A stretch of DNA of 64,000 nucleotides from contig JAGPCO010000003.1 in NCBI GenBank assembly GCA_018058095.1, positions 84,333 through 148,332 on the forward strand, given 5' to 3'. Below, piece after piece: positions 1-10,880 of the stretch (position 1 is the first letter of the stretch; each line of letters opens with the position of its first letter). The position numbers and the translations under genes are program-made. The DNA is from Kofleriaceae bacterium. Its GTDB lineage: Bacteria; Myxococcota_A; Polyangia; Haliangiales; Haliangiaceae. The notes under the pieces are model-generated. The model was not told where the DNA came from. It ran no database searches and worked only from the letters and a program-made list of their open reading frames with translations.

Positions 1-345
1 CCTGGGTGCGCTCAGCCCGCTGGCCTCGAGCAGCCGCAGGTACACCACCCGCACCAGCAGCGTCGCCGCGGCGTCCTTGACCACCTCACCGAGCAACCGT
101 TGCGCCGCTCCGGCTCGTGCCTTGGCCGGAAGCGCCCGCACCTGCTCGTCGATCCAGCCCTCGAGCCGGGCCCGCCGGGCCCGTGCGGCCTCGCCAAGCT
201 GCGCCTTGCGGGCGTCCGCCACCGACAGCCGGTAGGCCCGCTCGGTCGCATCGCCCAGCTCGGTGATGAGTCGGGACCGCAGGCCGCGGATGGCCCGGGC
301 CAGCGCCCGCTTGCCGTCGGACGTCATGGTCGTGGTCGTGGTCAT
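1..345 (-). CDS. pglX: PglX, BREX adenine-specific DNA methyltransferase (N-terminus only)
   Basis: The first 115 codons of a gene that leaves the window. In BREX systems PglX methylates adenine in host DNA and so marks self from phage. The visible part is a helical N-terminal region with the motifs RLEGWIDEQ and LRLLEASGL, which I recognise as PglX-like; the methyltransferase motifs lie outside. The ATG at 345-343 overlaps the TGA of the upstream 2088-residue gene by four bases (ATGA). A second in-frame ATG lies at 327, and the codons between encode a Thr run from a GGTCGT-type repeat. The family call rests on this N-terminus and on the brxE-A-B-C context; another methyltransferase-like protein is possible. 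Confidence 0.72.
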   Translation of the reverse strand, partial: MTTTTTMTSDGKRALARAIRGLRSRLITELGDATERAYRLSVADARKAQLGEAARARRARLEGWIDEQVRALPAKARAGAAQRLLGEVVKDAAATLLVRVVYLRLLEASGLSAPR

Positions 346-3300
346 GAGGGTCCCACCTTCCGGTAGACCTTGCTGCCGCCGACGTCGGTCACTTCAACGC
401 CGAACGGTAGCCCAGGGCGCATCCCATCGAGCTCGGCGGCGAACCTGCGGGCCCGACGTGGGCCGCCGACGATGCTGTTGAGATCGCCCTCGCCGAGCTC
501 ACCGTGGCGCTCGAGATGCAGGAGCGCCGCGCGGAACAGGTCATCGGGGATGGCGAGGGCCCAGGCCGGCTGGGACGGGACCGCGGCTGGCCGCGCTGCC
601 GCGGTGGGCCCGCTATCGGCCGGCGCAGAGGCCGGAAACAGCGGGTTGCCGCCGGCAGCGTGAGTCCGTTGCGCTGGCAACGGGGTGGCGCTGAGTTCCG
701 TCGTGGCGCCGACCGGGGTGGCCAGCGCGGCCCGATGGCGCTGGTAGACCTCGCCGTTGACGGCGCCGCGGCACCCTGGCACCAGGACCTCGAGCTCCTC
801 GAGGAGCTCGGTCCGGCGGTGTCGCCAGGACGCGGCGCTGATGGAGAGCAGCCGCCACCCGCGCTGGGTCAGCACCCCAGGCCGGTGGACGTGGAGCTCG
901 AACGGGTCGCTGGGGCCAGAGCCATCGTGCAGGAGCAGCGCGAGCGCGTAGCGGGAGGGGTCGGCCGGATCGAGCACGGCGAGCGGGATCCGGAAGCCGG
1001 AGGCGCCGACGTCGGGCTCGTACGGGATACCGGCGGCCTCGAGCGCCAGGGCCACCTGGGTCTGCAGCGGCACGAACCCGTCGATGGGCATGCGCGGCCG
1101 TGTCCCTGCGCTGGTGGTGGCGGGGCTGGTGCCACGGACCAGGTCGAGTACCCGCGCGGCCTCGAGGCGCCGACCGTGGTGGAGGAGGTGGGCGAACTCG
1201 AGGAAGTGCTTGAACAGCCTCGGGCCCTGGTGCCGGGACGTGGCGACGGTGAGCTGGGACGGATCGAACGAGGCGACCACGTAGCAGGCCGCCTTGGCGC
1301 GAGAGATGGCGACGTTGAGGCGACGCTCGCCACCGCGCTGGCCGAGCGGCCCGAAGCGCGCCGGGACGTAGGTATCCTGGGTGGCGACGCCGCCCCGATA
1401 GCGCACCTGGGGCGCGTGGCCGAGGGAGAACACGATGACGTCGCGCTCGTCACCCTGGACCTGCTCGAGGTTCTTCACGAACGGGCGCTCGTCGAGGGCG
1501 CCGGCGGCGGCTTCGGTCCAGCGCTGACGGAACTCGGCGCTGGTGTCGCAGCGCGCCTCGATGGCGTCGAGCACGGCCTTGCGCTGCTTGAGGTTGAAGG
1601 TGACCACGCCGATGGTCGGCTGAGGCGTCCGCCCGAGCAGGTCGTCGACCACGTCGACCACGCGCCGGGCCTCCGGCAGGTTCTCACCGGCGTGGTAGGC
1701 GCCGTCCCGAACCGACACCCAGTGCAGTGCGCTGGGCGCGGCGGCGCCCGCCGTCGACGGGATGGTGAGCAGCTCGCCCTCGTACATGGCGTGGTTGGAG
1801 AACGCGATGAGCGCCTCGTCGCGGCAGCGATAGTGCCAGGCCAGGCCGGCGCGCGCGACCCGGGGCCGGGCCAGTGACAGCAGCGACTCGGCGGTTAGCA
1901 GATCGCGAAGCGCATCGTGGCGCTCGTCGGCCTCGACCGTGCCGGCCAGCGCGTCGTCATCCTCGTTGCCTCCCAGCGAGAAGTACGACGACGGCGGCAT
2001 CTGCTTCTCGTCCCCGGCGATGACCACACGCCGGGCCCGCAGCAGCACCGGCAGGCCCGCCTCTACCGTGCACTGCGACGCCTCATCGAAGACGACGAGG
2101 TCGAACAGCGGCAGGCGCGGGAACAGGATGGCCATGGTTTCGGGTGATAGGAGCCAGACCGGAGCGACGTCGAGCAGGCCGGCCGGCGCGAACCGGCGAA
2201 CGAACGTCCGCAGCGGCATCAGCATGCGCTGCTTGCGCGCTTCCTTGAGCAGCTCCTCACGCGCCTTCTGCGCCGGCGTCCGGCGCGCGTGTTTGGCAGC
2301 GGCTGGCATGGTCAGCAGCTCGGCGTCATCGAGGCGTGCCAGGGTGCGTTCGATCTCCAGCTCGCGGCGTTCGACCTCCAGCTCGCCGAAGCGAGCGGCC
2401 TGCCGGGCCACGTCACGGTCATCGGCACCACGGCCGAGCGCCGCCAGCCCCGGGTGCTCGCGCTCGAGCCGCGCCAGCCAGGCCGACGCCCACGCGCTCG
2501 CCACGCCGGCGCGCCAGGTCGACGCCGACCCGCCGGACCAGGTGGTTGCGGCGGTGTCGAACAGGCGGGGCGCGGCAGGCAAGATCGCGCAGGCGCGGGC
2601 TACCAGCGCGTCGACCTCGGCCAGCCGCTCGCCATCGCGTCGCCACGCCACCAGCAGCTCCTCGAGCACGGCGGCGGCCGGCAGCTCAGGGAGCGCGGGA
2701 AACCAGGCGCCCAGCGGATGGACGGCGGCGCGCAGCGTATCGCGCGCGGTGAGCACGGCGAGGCGCTGGTCGACAGTGAGGTCCCACGCGGCGAGGCTGG
2801 TTGCCGTCGGCGTGCCGTCAGGCAACCACGCACCGGCCCTGAGTAGCGCGGACCTCGCGGTGCCCAGCTCGCGCAGGTTGTCGGCCATGGAAGCCACTCG
2901 TTCGATCGTCGCCGGCAACTGCGGCGCCGTCGTGGGCAACACGTGGGCCAGACCGAGCCGCGTGAAGACCGCGCCGATGACGCGCCAGGCCCTGCTGGCG
3001 CTGAGCCGGTCGCGGACCTCGGCGAGGAGCGCCGGCGTCAGGGCGTCGCCAGCGCGCTCCGGCCAGAGCCGCGCCAGCTCGGCGCGAAACGTGCCGCGGG
3101 CCTTCCACCAGCCGAGGAGGAAGACCCTGTACCAGCTGCTACCCAGGCGGGTCAGCACGGCCAGCGACGAGATCAGCGTCGGGCTGGGCTCGAGCGCGAC
3201 CGGGTGCTCGAGGTGGAGCAGGGCGGTGCTGGCCTCGCGCCAGGCCTGCTGCGCCTGCGCGGTCTCGGCGAGTCGTTCGGGCTCGGCTGCGGCCAGGCTG

Positions 3301-6300
3301 GCGATGGCACCAAACATCGCCCGGTCGCGGTCGTCGCGCCTGGTGTCGCGGCTGGCGACCGCGGTGGACAGCGCGCCCCGGGCGTCGTCGATCTGGCTGA
3401 CGTCCACACCCGGTGGTGCCGCGTCGCGGAGGGCCGCAAAGTCCCGCGCTGCGTGGGCCGCACGTGCGATCGCCGCCTCGAGCTCGCGAACGATCAGGGG
3501 GCCGGCGCCGGCCAGGGAGCGCCGCGGCGACGCGCCAGCCGGGGCGCGCCAGCGCGAGGACGGCGCCCACAGAGCGACGAGCGGGTGCAGCGCCGTCGTC
3601 ACCTCGAGCAAGGTGCGCAGGTCCGCCTGCCGCAGCGTCTCGAGCCTGGCGCCGGTCCCCGTCGGCGGAGCGGCGTGCTGCGACACGAACGCGAGCAGCT
3701 CGCCGATCGTCAGGTCGAGCCCCGGCGGGGTGGTGGACAGGAGCTCGGCACGTTGCCCCAGGGCCCGGCCGAGCGCGGCGTGTTCGGCCCGGACCGCCGC
3801 CGCTTCGTCAGGCAGGAATGGGACGCGCCCGCTGGCCTCGAGCCGCCCGGCGATGTGGGCGTACAGCGCCTTGCGATCTTCGTGCACGTCGTGCACCACC
3901 GCCAGTGCCTTCCCCAGGCCGGTGGCGGTCATGCGCTGCCGCACCACGTCGAGCGCGGCCCGCTTTTCGCAGACGACCGCGACCCGCTCGCCCCGGCGCA
4001 AGGCCTCGGCCACGAGGTTGACGATGACCTGGCTTTTCCCGGTTCCGGGCGGGCCATCGACGACGGTGGCGCCGTGCCGACGCGCCTCGCAGATGACCGA
4101 GCGCTGCGAGGGATCGGCGACGATCACCGGGCTCCAGTCGTCGCTGACGCCCGCAGCGGGCGGCGCGACAGGTGCGAGTTCCCCCGGCAACAGCGTGGCC
4201 GCCGCGGCGAGCAACGCGCCGACATCAGCATCGGGCTTGCTCAGGTCGAGCAGGAGGCCATCATAGTCTTGCAGGAGGTCGGAGCTCGACTGCGGGAATA
4301 GCCCGAGCACGGCGATCTCCTCGATGGCGAGCCGTTCGGTCATCGCCGTCTCGTCGAGTTCGCTGCAGGCCTGGAGCTGGCCAGAGCCGTCGCTGGTGGC
4401 GAGGCCAACCTCGCCGAGTCGCCGACGTACCGCATCGGGGCCGCCGTCAGGGGCGCCGGCAAGCGCCTCCAGTTCGTCGGACAGCTCATCGGAGAACGCG
4501 AACCCGCGCTTGTTGAAGACCAGGCGGATGAGCGACTGGTTGGCAATGGGCAGCTCGTCGCGCCGCGGCTCGAGACGAAAGCCGTGGGCCCCGGCTCCAT
4601 CCCGGGCCAGCTCGACCGGGTAGAGCACGAGGGGCGCGCGAACGAGGTAGCCGGCGACGACGCCGGTCACGAATGGGTAGCCGACGTACAGGTCGTGGGC
4701 CCCGGTCTCCTCGGCGCACGCCGCATCCTCGCGCGCGAGCGCGAGCAGCTCGCTCGCGACCGTGGCGGCCGGCCCGTGTTTGCCGGCGTCGGCGGCCTCG
4801 ACGACACGCACTGCTTTGCGGGCGCGGACCTGCTCGAGCACCCGCTCGCCCTGGCCGACCGCGACCTTCTCGAGGGCCATCAGGTCGAAGGCGCGGCCGC
4901 GGCGCAGGCTGCGCAGGCGCACCGACGGACTGCGGCCATCCCCAGATACGAGCTGCTCGCGCAGGCGACGGAGGGCCGCGATCAGGGCCGTGCGTGACGC
5001 GGGCACGGCCGCGACGCTGACCCGGGCCGGTTCGGGCAGCGGCGGGGTGAGCACCACACGCTGGTCGAGCCCGACCTCGGTCAGCGCGGGCGCGGTGGAG
5101 ATGCGGGCCCGGGCGAAGGCGTCGGCCAGCCTGGCAAGCAGCGGTGGGCTGCTCTTGTCGGCCCCCAGCAGGCGCAGCAGGCGTCGCAGCGTGATGACGC
5201 TCTCGCCGCGCCGGAGGACGCCCGACAGGAAGGTCTGGAACGCGTCGTCCACGTGCTGGCGACGTGGCGGCAGCGGAAGCTCGGGCTCCGGGCGCGGGTC
5301 GAGCTCGAGCGGAACACCCCGGCTGCGGAAGATCGCCAGCAGGCTGCGATCGAAGAAGTCGTGCACCCCGAGCGCCGCTCCGATCGCTCGGATCGCCCGG
5401 ACCTCGTCGGCATGAACGGCGCGATCGGCCAGCATGACGTCGACCAGCAGGCGCAGCACGTGAGTTGCAAGGTCAGTCGCGGCGGCGCGCAGCACGACCG
5501 CGGTGTCACCGAAGCGTTCGAGCGCGAGGTCGAGGTCGAGGTAGGTGCGCCAGTCCGGGATGACGTTGGCGAACCAGCGCTCGATGACGTCACGTTCGTC
5601 GTCGGAGAGCGCACCGTCCGCGTGGCCCACGATCACCGCCGCGGCGAGGGCGCACTCGGCCAGCTCACCTGGGACCTCGCCAAGCTGGCGCTGGTCAAGC
5701 ACCACCGCAGGGTGGCAGCTGAAGTACCGGGCGATGAAGTCGTCGACGTCGGCGAGGTCCCGGATCCCCGGCCCCTTGCCGGTCAGAGCCTGATAGGTCC
5801 TGGTCTCGCTGAACAGCCAGGCTGCATAGGCGCGCAGGCCGTGCGCCGGGTGGGTCCCTCCATACGCCCTCGCCCCGTGCTCGAGCTCGTACTCGACCAG
5901 CTCCCGGCATTGCGCCAGGTAGGCCTGGGTGTCCATCGTCAGCGCCCCCGCGCCGAGGCCCGAGATGGTGATCATCTCCAGGCGCAAGGCCGCCTCGAGA
6001 TCCTGGCAGGCCAGCAGGCCAACACGGTCTGCCGTGAGCTCGCACATCATGCTGTAGCGGGATGTCGCCAGGGTGAGTTCGGGGTCGTCGAGATCGGCGC
6101 CGTGTGTCGCGTGCTTCATCACCAGCGCGTCACGCGACGCGCTCGTCGGGCCATGCGCCAGGTAGTGGCCTAGCTCATGCCCAACCAGCGCGAGCAACGC
6201 GCCGGGGTCGAGCTGCGGCAGCACGGCTCCGTGGATCTCGAGCAAGATCGGCTCGACGACGAAGTGCATCGCGGCGTTCTCCGCACCGCGGCGCTGGTAG

Positions 6301-6608
6301 AGTTCGAGCGGGCCGCCGATCCCCAGCACGGCCTTGGCCTGGTGTGCGACCCGATACCCCTCGGGTGCCATCGACTCCGACAGCCGGAGCGTCTCCGCCA
6401 TCAGGCTGCGACGGATGTCCTGCGGGTCAGGTAGGCCCCGCTGTGCCACGACGTGACGGGTCAGCGGATGTTGCTCGATGATCGTGGCGTAGGTGCGCTC
6501 GTGGGTGACCCGGACTTGCTCGATGTCGAAGCCCCGAAGGGCGAGCGGCACCGCGGCGGCCGGCGTCACTGGGGCCATCGCTGTGGGCGCTGGCTCGGCG
6601 TCGCTCAT
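342..6608 (-). CDS. BREX-embedded M48 peptidase / TerB / DUF4011-like SF1 helicase / Vsr-like fusion
   Basis: A 2088-residue multidomain protein. Residues about 85-265 look like an M48 metallopeptidase, with HELGH at 144-148 and the downstream zinc-ligand motif ELTADR starting at Glu190. Residues about 315-430 resemble a TerB domain, with two acidic helical repeats (around HADGALSDDE and LADRAVHADE). Residues about 600-705 resemble DUF4011 (RAPLVLYPVEL). An SF1 helicase follows: Walker A GPPGTGKS near 855, Walker B FDEASQ near 1505, motif VI NVAISRAK near 1768. A C-terminal Vsr/MTES-1575-like fold near 1850-1945 has IPLAV where active relatives have IDLAV, so the nuclease is probably dead. 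The last 75 residues look like a winged helix. The gene overlaps brxC and pglX by four bases each, so it belongs to the BREX operon. No canonical BREX subunit has this architecture to my knowledge. Confidence 0.9.
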   Translation of the reverse strand: MSDAEPAPTAMAPVTPAAAVPLALRGFDIEQVRVTHERTYATIIEQHPLTRHVVAQRGLPDPQDIRRSLMAETLRLSESMAPEGYRVAHQAKAVLGIGGPLELYQRRGAENAAMHFVVEPILLEIHGAVLPQLDPGALLALVGHELGHYLAHGPTSASRDALVMKHATHGADLDDPELTLATSRYSMMCELTADRVGLLACQDLEAALRLEMITISGLGAGALTMDTQAYLAQCRELVEYELEHGARAYGGTHPAHGLRAYAAWLFSETRTYQALTGKGPGIRDLADVDDFIARYFSCHPAVVLDQRQLGEVPGELAECALAAAVIVGHADGALSDDERDVIERWFANVIPDWRTYLDLDLALERFGDTAVVLRAAATDLATHVLRLLVDVMLADRAVHADEVRAIRAIGAALGVHDFFDRSLLAIFRSRGVPLELDPRPEPELPLPPRRQHVDDAFQTFLSGVLRRGESVITLRRLLRLLGADKSSPPLLARLADAFARARISTAPALTEVGLDQRVVLTPPLPEPARVSVAAVPASRTALIAALRRLREQLVSGDGRSPSVRLRSLRRGRAFDLMALEKVAVGQGERVLEQVRARKAVRVVEAADAGKHGPAATVASELLALAREDAACAEETGAHDLYVGYPFVTGVVAGYLVRAPLVLYPVELARDGAGAHGFRLEPRRDELPIANQSLIRLVFNKRGFAFSDELSDELEALAGAPDGGPDAVRRRLGEVGLATSDGSGQLQACSELDETAMTERLAIEEIAVLGLFPQSSSDLLQDYDGLLLDLSKPDADVGALLAAAATLLPGELAPVAPPAAGVSDDWSPVIVADPSQRSVICEARRHGATVVDGPPGTGKSQVIVNLVAEALRRGERVAVVCEKRAALDVVRQRMTATGLGKALAVVHDVHEDRKALYAHIAGRLEASGRVPFLPDEAAAVRAEHAALGRALGQRAELLSTTPPGLDLTIGELLAFVSQHAAPPTGTGARLETLRQADLRTLLEVTTALHPLVALWAPSSRWRAPAGASPRRSLAGAGPLIVRELEAAIARAAHAARDFAALRDAAPPGVDVSQIDDARGALSTAVASRDTRRDDRDRAMFGAIASLAAAEPERLAETAQAQQAWREASTALLHLEHPVALEPSPTLISSLAVLTRLGSSWYRVFLLGWWKARGTFRAELARLWPERAGDALTPALLAEVRDRLSASRAWRVIGAVFTRLGLAHVLPTTAPQLPATIERVASMADNLRELGTARSALLRAGAWLPDGTPTATSLAAWDLTVDQRLAVLTARDTLRAAVHPLGAWFPALPELPAAAVLEELLVAWRRDGERLAEVDALVARACAILPAAPRLFDTAATTWSGGSASTWRAGVASAWASAWLARLEREHPGLAALGRGADDRDVARQAARFGELEVERRELEIERTLARLDDAELLTMPAAAKHARRTPAQKAREELLKEARKQRMLMPLRTFVRRFAPAGLLDVAPVWLLSPETMAILFPRLPLFDLVVFDEASQCTVEAGLPVLLRARRVVIAGDEKQMPPSSYFSLGGNEDDDALAGTVEADERHDALRDLLTAESLLSLARPRVARAGLAWHYRCRDEALIAFSNHAMYEGELLTIPSTAGAAAPSALHWVSVRDGAYHAGENLPEARRVVDVVDDLLGRTPQPTIGVVTFNLKQRKAVLDAIEARCDTSAEFRQRWTEAAAGALDERPFVKNLEQVQGDERDVIVFSLGHAPQVRYRGGVATQDTYVPARFGPLGQRGGERRLNVAISRAKAACYVVASFDPSQLTVATSRHQGPRLFKHFLEFAHLLHHGRRLEAARVLDLVRGTSPATTSAGTRPRMPIDGFVPLQTQVALALEAAGIPYEPDVGASGFRIPLAVLDPADPSRYALALLLHDGSGPSDPFELHVHRPGVLTQRGWRLLSISAASWRHRRTELLEELEVLVPGCRGAVNGEVYQRHRAALATPVGATTELSATPLPAQRTHAAGGNPLFPASAPADSGPTAAARPAAVPSQPAWALAIPDDLFRAALLHLERHGELGEGDLNSIVGGPRRARRFAAELDGMRPGLPFGVEVTDVGGSKVYRKVGPS

Positions 6609-9600
6609 GTCAGGCGTACTCGTGCGCCGGCCGTCAGCTCCGGCACGATGCGGGCCCGCACGTCTGCCAGGACGCGGTCGAGCTCCTCCACGGTTCCGAC
6701 CTCACGCCCGGCAAGGCCAACTGCGACCTTGCGAACCAGCGGGCGGTCACCTTCGCTCAGCAGCGCATCGAGGCGGTCGCCGGCATCCTTCTCGGCCTGG
6801 GCCAGCGCACGCTCGAAGCCGTCGCGGAGCTGGTCCAGTGCAGGCGCGATGGCCGTGTCGTCGGTGGCGATGGCGGCCTCGGCGATCGGGCGCAGGACGT
6901 GGTTGCCCTGCTCGCCGGTGAGCGTGGCGAAGCCGACCCGGAGCTTGATGGTCTTGCGTGCGGCCTCGATGGCGGCGGCGTGGCTGGCCAGGATCGCTCG
7001 CCGCGTCTCACGGTAGGTGTCCTGCAGCAGCAGCAAGTCGGGCGCGAGGGCCTCGATGGTACGCCACGGCGATTCGCTGGCGAGTTGTGCACGGATGCGT
7101 TCGCCAGCGGCGACGACGGCGGGCGACAGCTGGCCGACACGGGCGAGCTGAGCCAGCTGGTATCGCGCGACATCGTCGGCCTGGCGGACGGCGTCGACGG
7201 CGGTCTGGCTCAGCTCGGCGGCGTACAGCCCGAGCCGCGCCAGGCCGTCGCTCAGCACGTCGAGCTGCCGCAGCACCTCTTGTACCGTGGGCTCCGTCTG
7301 GCGCACCAGGCGGTAGCAGCTGTCGAGCGCGTCCTCGAGCGCAACCAGCGGGGGGGGTGGTGGCCGGTTTCCGGGCAGGTGCCGCAGGTGCTCGAACACC
7401 ACCCGCAGGCGTGCCATCTGGCGTGGGAACTCGGTGCTGACCCGGTCGGCGATGGCGTCGTTCTCGCGATCGAGCTTGATGCCGAGCCGGTCCTCGAAGA
7501 ACTTGCAGATGCGGGCGCGCCCCTTGAGGCCGACGGTGTCGTCGCCGACCGGGTAGATGGTCGCGGTCTTGAAGCCCCGCTCCTTCTCGAGCACGTCGCG
7601 CACACCGGCGTCCCGCACGGCCGAGATCTTGTCGCCGCCTTCGGACTGGATGCGGATCTTGCTACCGCGCAGCAGGCCAGCGACGCAGGCCCGCACGACC
7701 TCCGGCGCGTACCCATAGGGTGGCCCGCCGAAGTAGGCGTACAGGGTGGCGCCAGTCGCGCCACCTTCGCTGACGATGTGGTCGAGCACTCGCTGTGGCA
7801 CCACGCCGCTGCATGACGGGACGTACTTGCCGCGCTCGGCCTCGAGCAGGCCCAGCTCGGCGATGAACTTGGGCGACGGCGCATTGAGCTCGGGCTCGAT
7901 GAGCTGCATGACTTCGGCGCTGGAGACCCGGGTCGCGGCGAAGTGCGGGAACAGGTCGCGCAGGATGCTGGACGCGGCGAGCGACAGCACCTGGCCGGCC
8001 GCTCCGGCGAGCTCACGTGGCTCGATCGGCTTGCCGCGAAAGTACAGCCGGCCGCTCATCCACGCGGCGTCGACCGCGCGCCGCAGCCGGGTTTCGAGGT
8101 CCTCCTGGCGCGACTTTTCCTCGAACAGGAGCCGGCGTCGATCGGCCAGGAGTGACTCGGTCCGGTTCTCGTAGCGCTTGACCATCGCCGCAGAGCGGCC
8201 AAGCTCCCGGGCCGCGTTGTCGAGCTCGTCGGTGTCGCCAACCACCCACAGCAGGCGCTGGGCCAGCGCCTCCTCGCTCGAGCGGTTGACCCAGGTGGTG
8301 TGGTCGCGCTCGTCGGCCGTGGTCAGAAACCGGAAGTCGACGGTGATCGCGGCCGGGTCGCGCGGATCCTCCAAGCGGGCGTCGACCACCCGACGGCCAT
8401 CGGAGAACAGCGCGAGCCACGGGAAGGGCCGGCCCTCGAGGCGGGGCCGCTCGGGTTCGGCCACAAGCTGCCGGAGGGCGCCTTGCACCAGGTCGCCACG
8501 CTGCTCCGGAGGCACGACCAGGTCACGCCGCTCGCGTTCCCACTCTTCACCTGACGAGGATTGCAGCTTGTAGCCGAGCTTCTCGGAGTAGCCGAGGAGG
8601 TTGGCCCGGCGCAGCGCCTCGAGGGCCTCCTGCACCGCGAGCTGGTTGTTGCCAAGGTCGAGCTGGTCGTACAGACAGGCCGCGACCAGGCGGGCATCGG
8701 TCGGGACCTTCTCCTGGATCAGCTCCAGCAGCGCCACCGCACGGGCCGCGCGGGCGGCCAGCGGCAGCGCGTGCTTCGTGCAGTACTGGAGCACGCGATC
8801 CATGCTGGCCTGCACGTCAGCGTCGAGGGCGGTGTGCTGCACCTCGTAGACCTGGTCGAGCGTGACCAGCGCGCCGAGTTCACGTTCGGCCAGGCGCTGG
8901 CCGCGGAACAGCTCACCGAGGAGCTGGAGCAGGCCACGGATGGCCTGATCGTCACCCTGGCTGCGACTCGAGCGGATCCGCAGGGCACTGGTGATCTGCA
9001 GGATGAGGTCGATGTGGCCGGGCAGGAGCGGATAGACATCGACGAAGTCATCCTCGGCGATGGGGTCGGCGTCGTACGCGAACGCCCGCAGTAGGTTGCG
9101 GTGCTGCTGGAACAGCTCGCGCAGGCGCGCTGCGCCCTCAGGGGTCTTGGCCAGGAGCCGTTTGTGAACGACGTCGCGGATGTTGGTAACCGCGAGGTGC
9201 ACGCGAAACTGGAGTGGAAACCGTTCCTTCAGCTTGCCGATCTCGCCGCCGTCCTCGAGCCGCTGCTGGCCGGTGGCGAGGATCCACACCTTCCCCTTGA
9301 GGCGATGCTTCAGGTCCGAGTTGAACGACTGGAGTTTGAGCATCCTGTCGCTGCTCTGGTGGACATACTGGGAGACCTCGTCGATGACGAGGAACACGGT
9401 CGCGTTCGGCGCCCGGAAGCGGAGCATGTCGGCGATGGCCTTGCCGGCCTCGTCGGCCGAGGCCGAATACGAGAACGTCCCGGCCCGACTGGTCAGCCAG
9501 GTCATCGGATCCTGGTACTTGTCCGGGAACAAGACGGCCATCACCGTCGAGAAGTCGTCGTCTGCCATCGCGGTGGCGCGGACCTCGGACCACGGCCGCC

Positions 9601-10216
9601 CCAGCGCGGTCAGCGCTGCCTGCTCGAACTTCTTCCAGTGGCCATCGCGCTCGAGCTTCAGCTCCATCTCGGCGACGTGAGGATCGCTGCAGTAACCCAG
9701 GCGCTCCTGCAGCTTGCGGACCGCCGCGGTGTGGATGTGCTCGCCGTCGCGCGCGATGCCACCGATGTCGAACACCACGGCGATAGGGTCGATCTTGGCG
9801 CGCAGGCCGGCGTAGGCATCGCGCAGGTCCTTGCCGAGCGGCGACGTGTCCCGGGCCAGCCAGGCGTCGGCGAGCGATCGTTGGCTCGGCAGCGATATGC
9901 CATCGAGGGCGAGGCCGAGCAGCTTGGCGAAGCTAGACTTGCCCGACCCGTAGAACCCCGAGATCCACGAGGCGGGCTCGAGGTCCATGCCGTCTGGCTT
10001 GTCGAGGTAGCTGCTGATCGCGGTCAGGAGCTTGACGTACTGCTCGTGGATGCCGCTGGGTACGCGCTGGTAGTGCGGGTGCTCCGGGGGAAAGCCCCCG
10101 GTGATGATGTACTCCTTGACCTCGGCCTCGAGCTTGGCTGGCGACTGCTCGTGGAAGTACACCACCGGCGGGATGTCGCGAGTGATGTTGGATTGAAAGA
10201 GGTCGCGCAGCTTCAT
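6605..10216 (-). CDS. brxC: BrxC, BREX P-loop ATPase
   Basis: A 1203-residue BrxC/PglY-type ATPase, needed for BREX defence and methylation in studied systems. It opens with the family's characteristic start MKLRDLFQ...ITRDI. Walker A is GFYGSGKSS (residues 87-95), and Walker B is the LVIDEVSQY stretch near residue 275. The C-terminal half is long and helical. The open frame extends 142 codons further upstream, but that part is the antisense of brxB; the ATG at 10,216 matches the conserved BrxC N-terminus. The gene lies 34 bases after brxB, the only real gap in the operon, and its stop overlaps the next start as ATGA. Confidence 0.93.
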   Translation of the reverse strand: MKLRDLFQSNITRDIPPVVYFHEQSPAKLEAEVKEYIITGGFPPEHPHYQRVPSGIHEQYVKLLTAISSYLDKPDGMDLEPASWISGFYGSGKSSFAKLLGLALDGISLPSQRSLADAWLARDTSPLGKDLRDAYAGLRAKIDPIAVVFDIGGIARDGEHIHTAAVRKLQERLGYCSDPHVAEMELKLERDGHWKKFEQAALTALGRPWSEVRATAMADDDFSTVMAVLFPDKYQDPMTWLTSRAGTFSYSASADEAGKAIADMLRFRAPNATVFLVIDEVSQYVHQSSDRMLKLQSFNSDLKHRLKGKVWILATGQQRLEDGGEIGKLKERFPLQFRVHLAVTNIRDVVHKRLLAKTPEGAARLRELFQQHRNLLRAFAYDADPIAEDDFVDVYPLLPGHIDLILQITSALRIRSSRSQGDDQAIRGLLQLLGELFRGQRLAERELGALVTLDQVYEVQHTALDADVQASMDRVLQYCTKHALPLAARAARAVALLELIQEKVPTDARLVAACLYDQLDLGNNQLAVQEALEALRRANLLGYSEKLGYKLQSSSGEEWERERRDLVVPPEQRGDLVQGALRQLVAEPERPRLEGRPFPWLALFSDGRRVVDARLEDPRDPAAITVDFRFLTTADERDHTTWVNRSSEEALAQRLLWVVGDTDELDNAARELGRSAAMVKRYENRTESLLADRRRLLFEEKSRQEDLETRLRRAVDAAWMSGRLYFRGKPIEPRELAGAAGQVLSLAASSILRDLFPHFAATRVSSAEVMQLIEPELNAPSPKFIAELGLLEAERGKYVPSCSGVVPQRVLDHIVSEGGATGATLYAYFGGPPYGYAPEVVRACVAGLLRGSKIRIQSEGGDKISAVRDAGVRDVLEKERGFKTATIYPVGDDTVGLKGRARICKFFEDRLGIKLDRENDAIADRVSTEFPRQMARLRVVFEHLRHLPGNRPPPPPLVALEDALDSCYRLVRQTEPTVQEVLRQLDVLSDGLARLGLYAAELSQTAVDAVRQADDVARYQLAQLARVGQLSPAVVAAGERIRAQLASESPWRTIEALAPDLLLLQDTYRETRRAILASHAAAIEAARKTIKLRVGFATLTGEQGNHVLRPIAEAAIATDDTAIAPALDQLRDGFERALAQAEKDAGDRLDALLSEGDRPLVRKVAVGLAGREVGTVEELDRVLADVRARIVPELTAGARVRLT

Positions 10217-10250
10217 GGTGGCCGACTCGGTGAAGTGGGAGGGCACGGCC

Positions 10251-10876
<626 letters not shown>

Positions 10877-10880
<4 letters not shown>

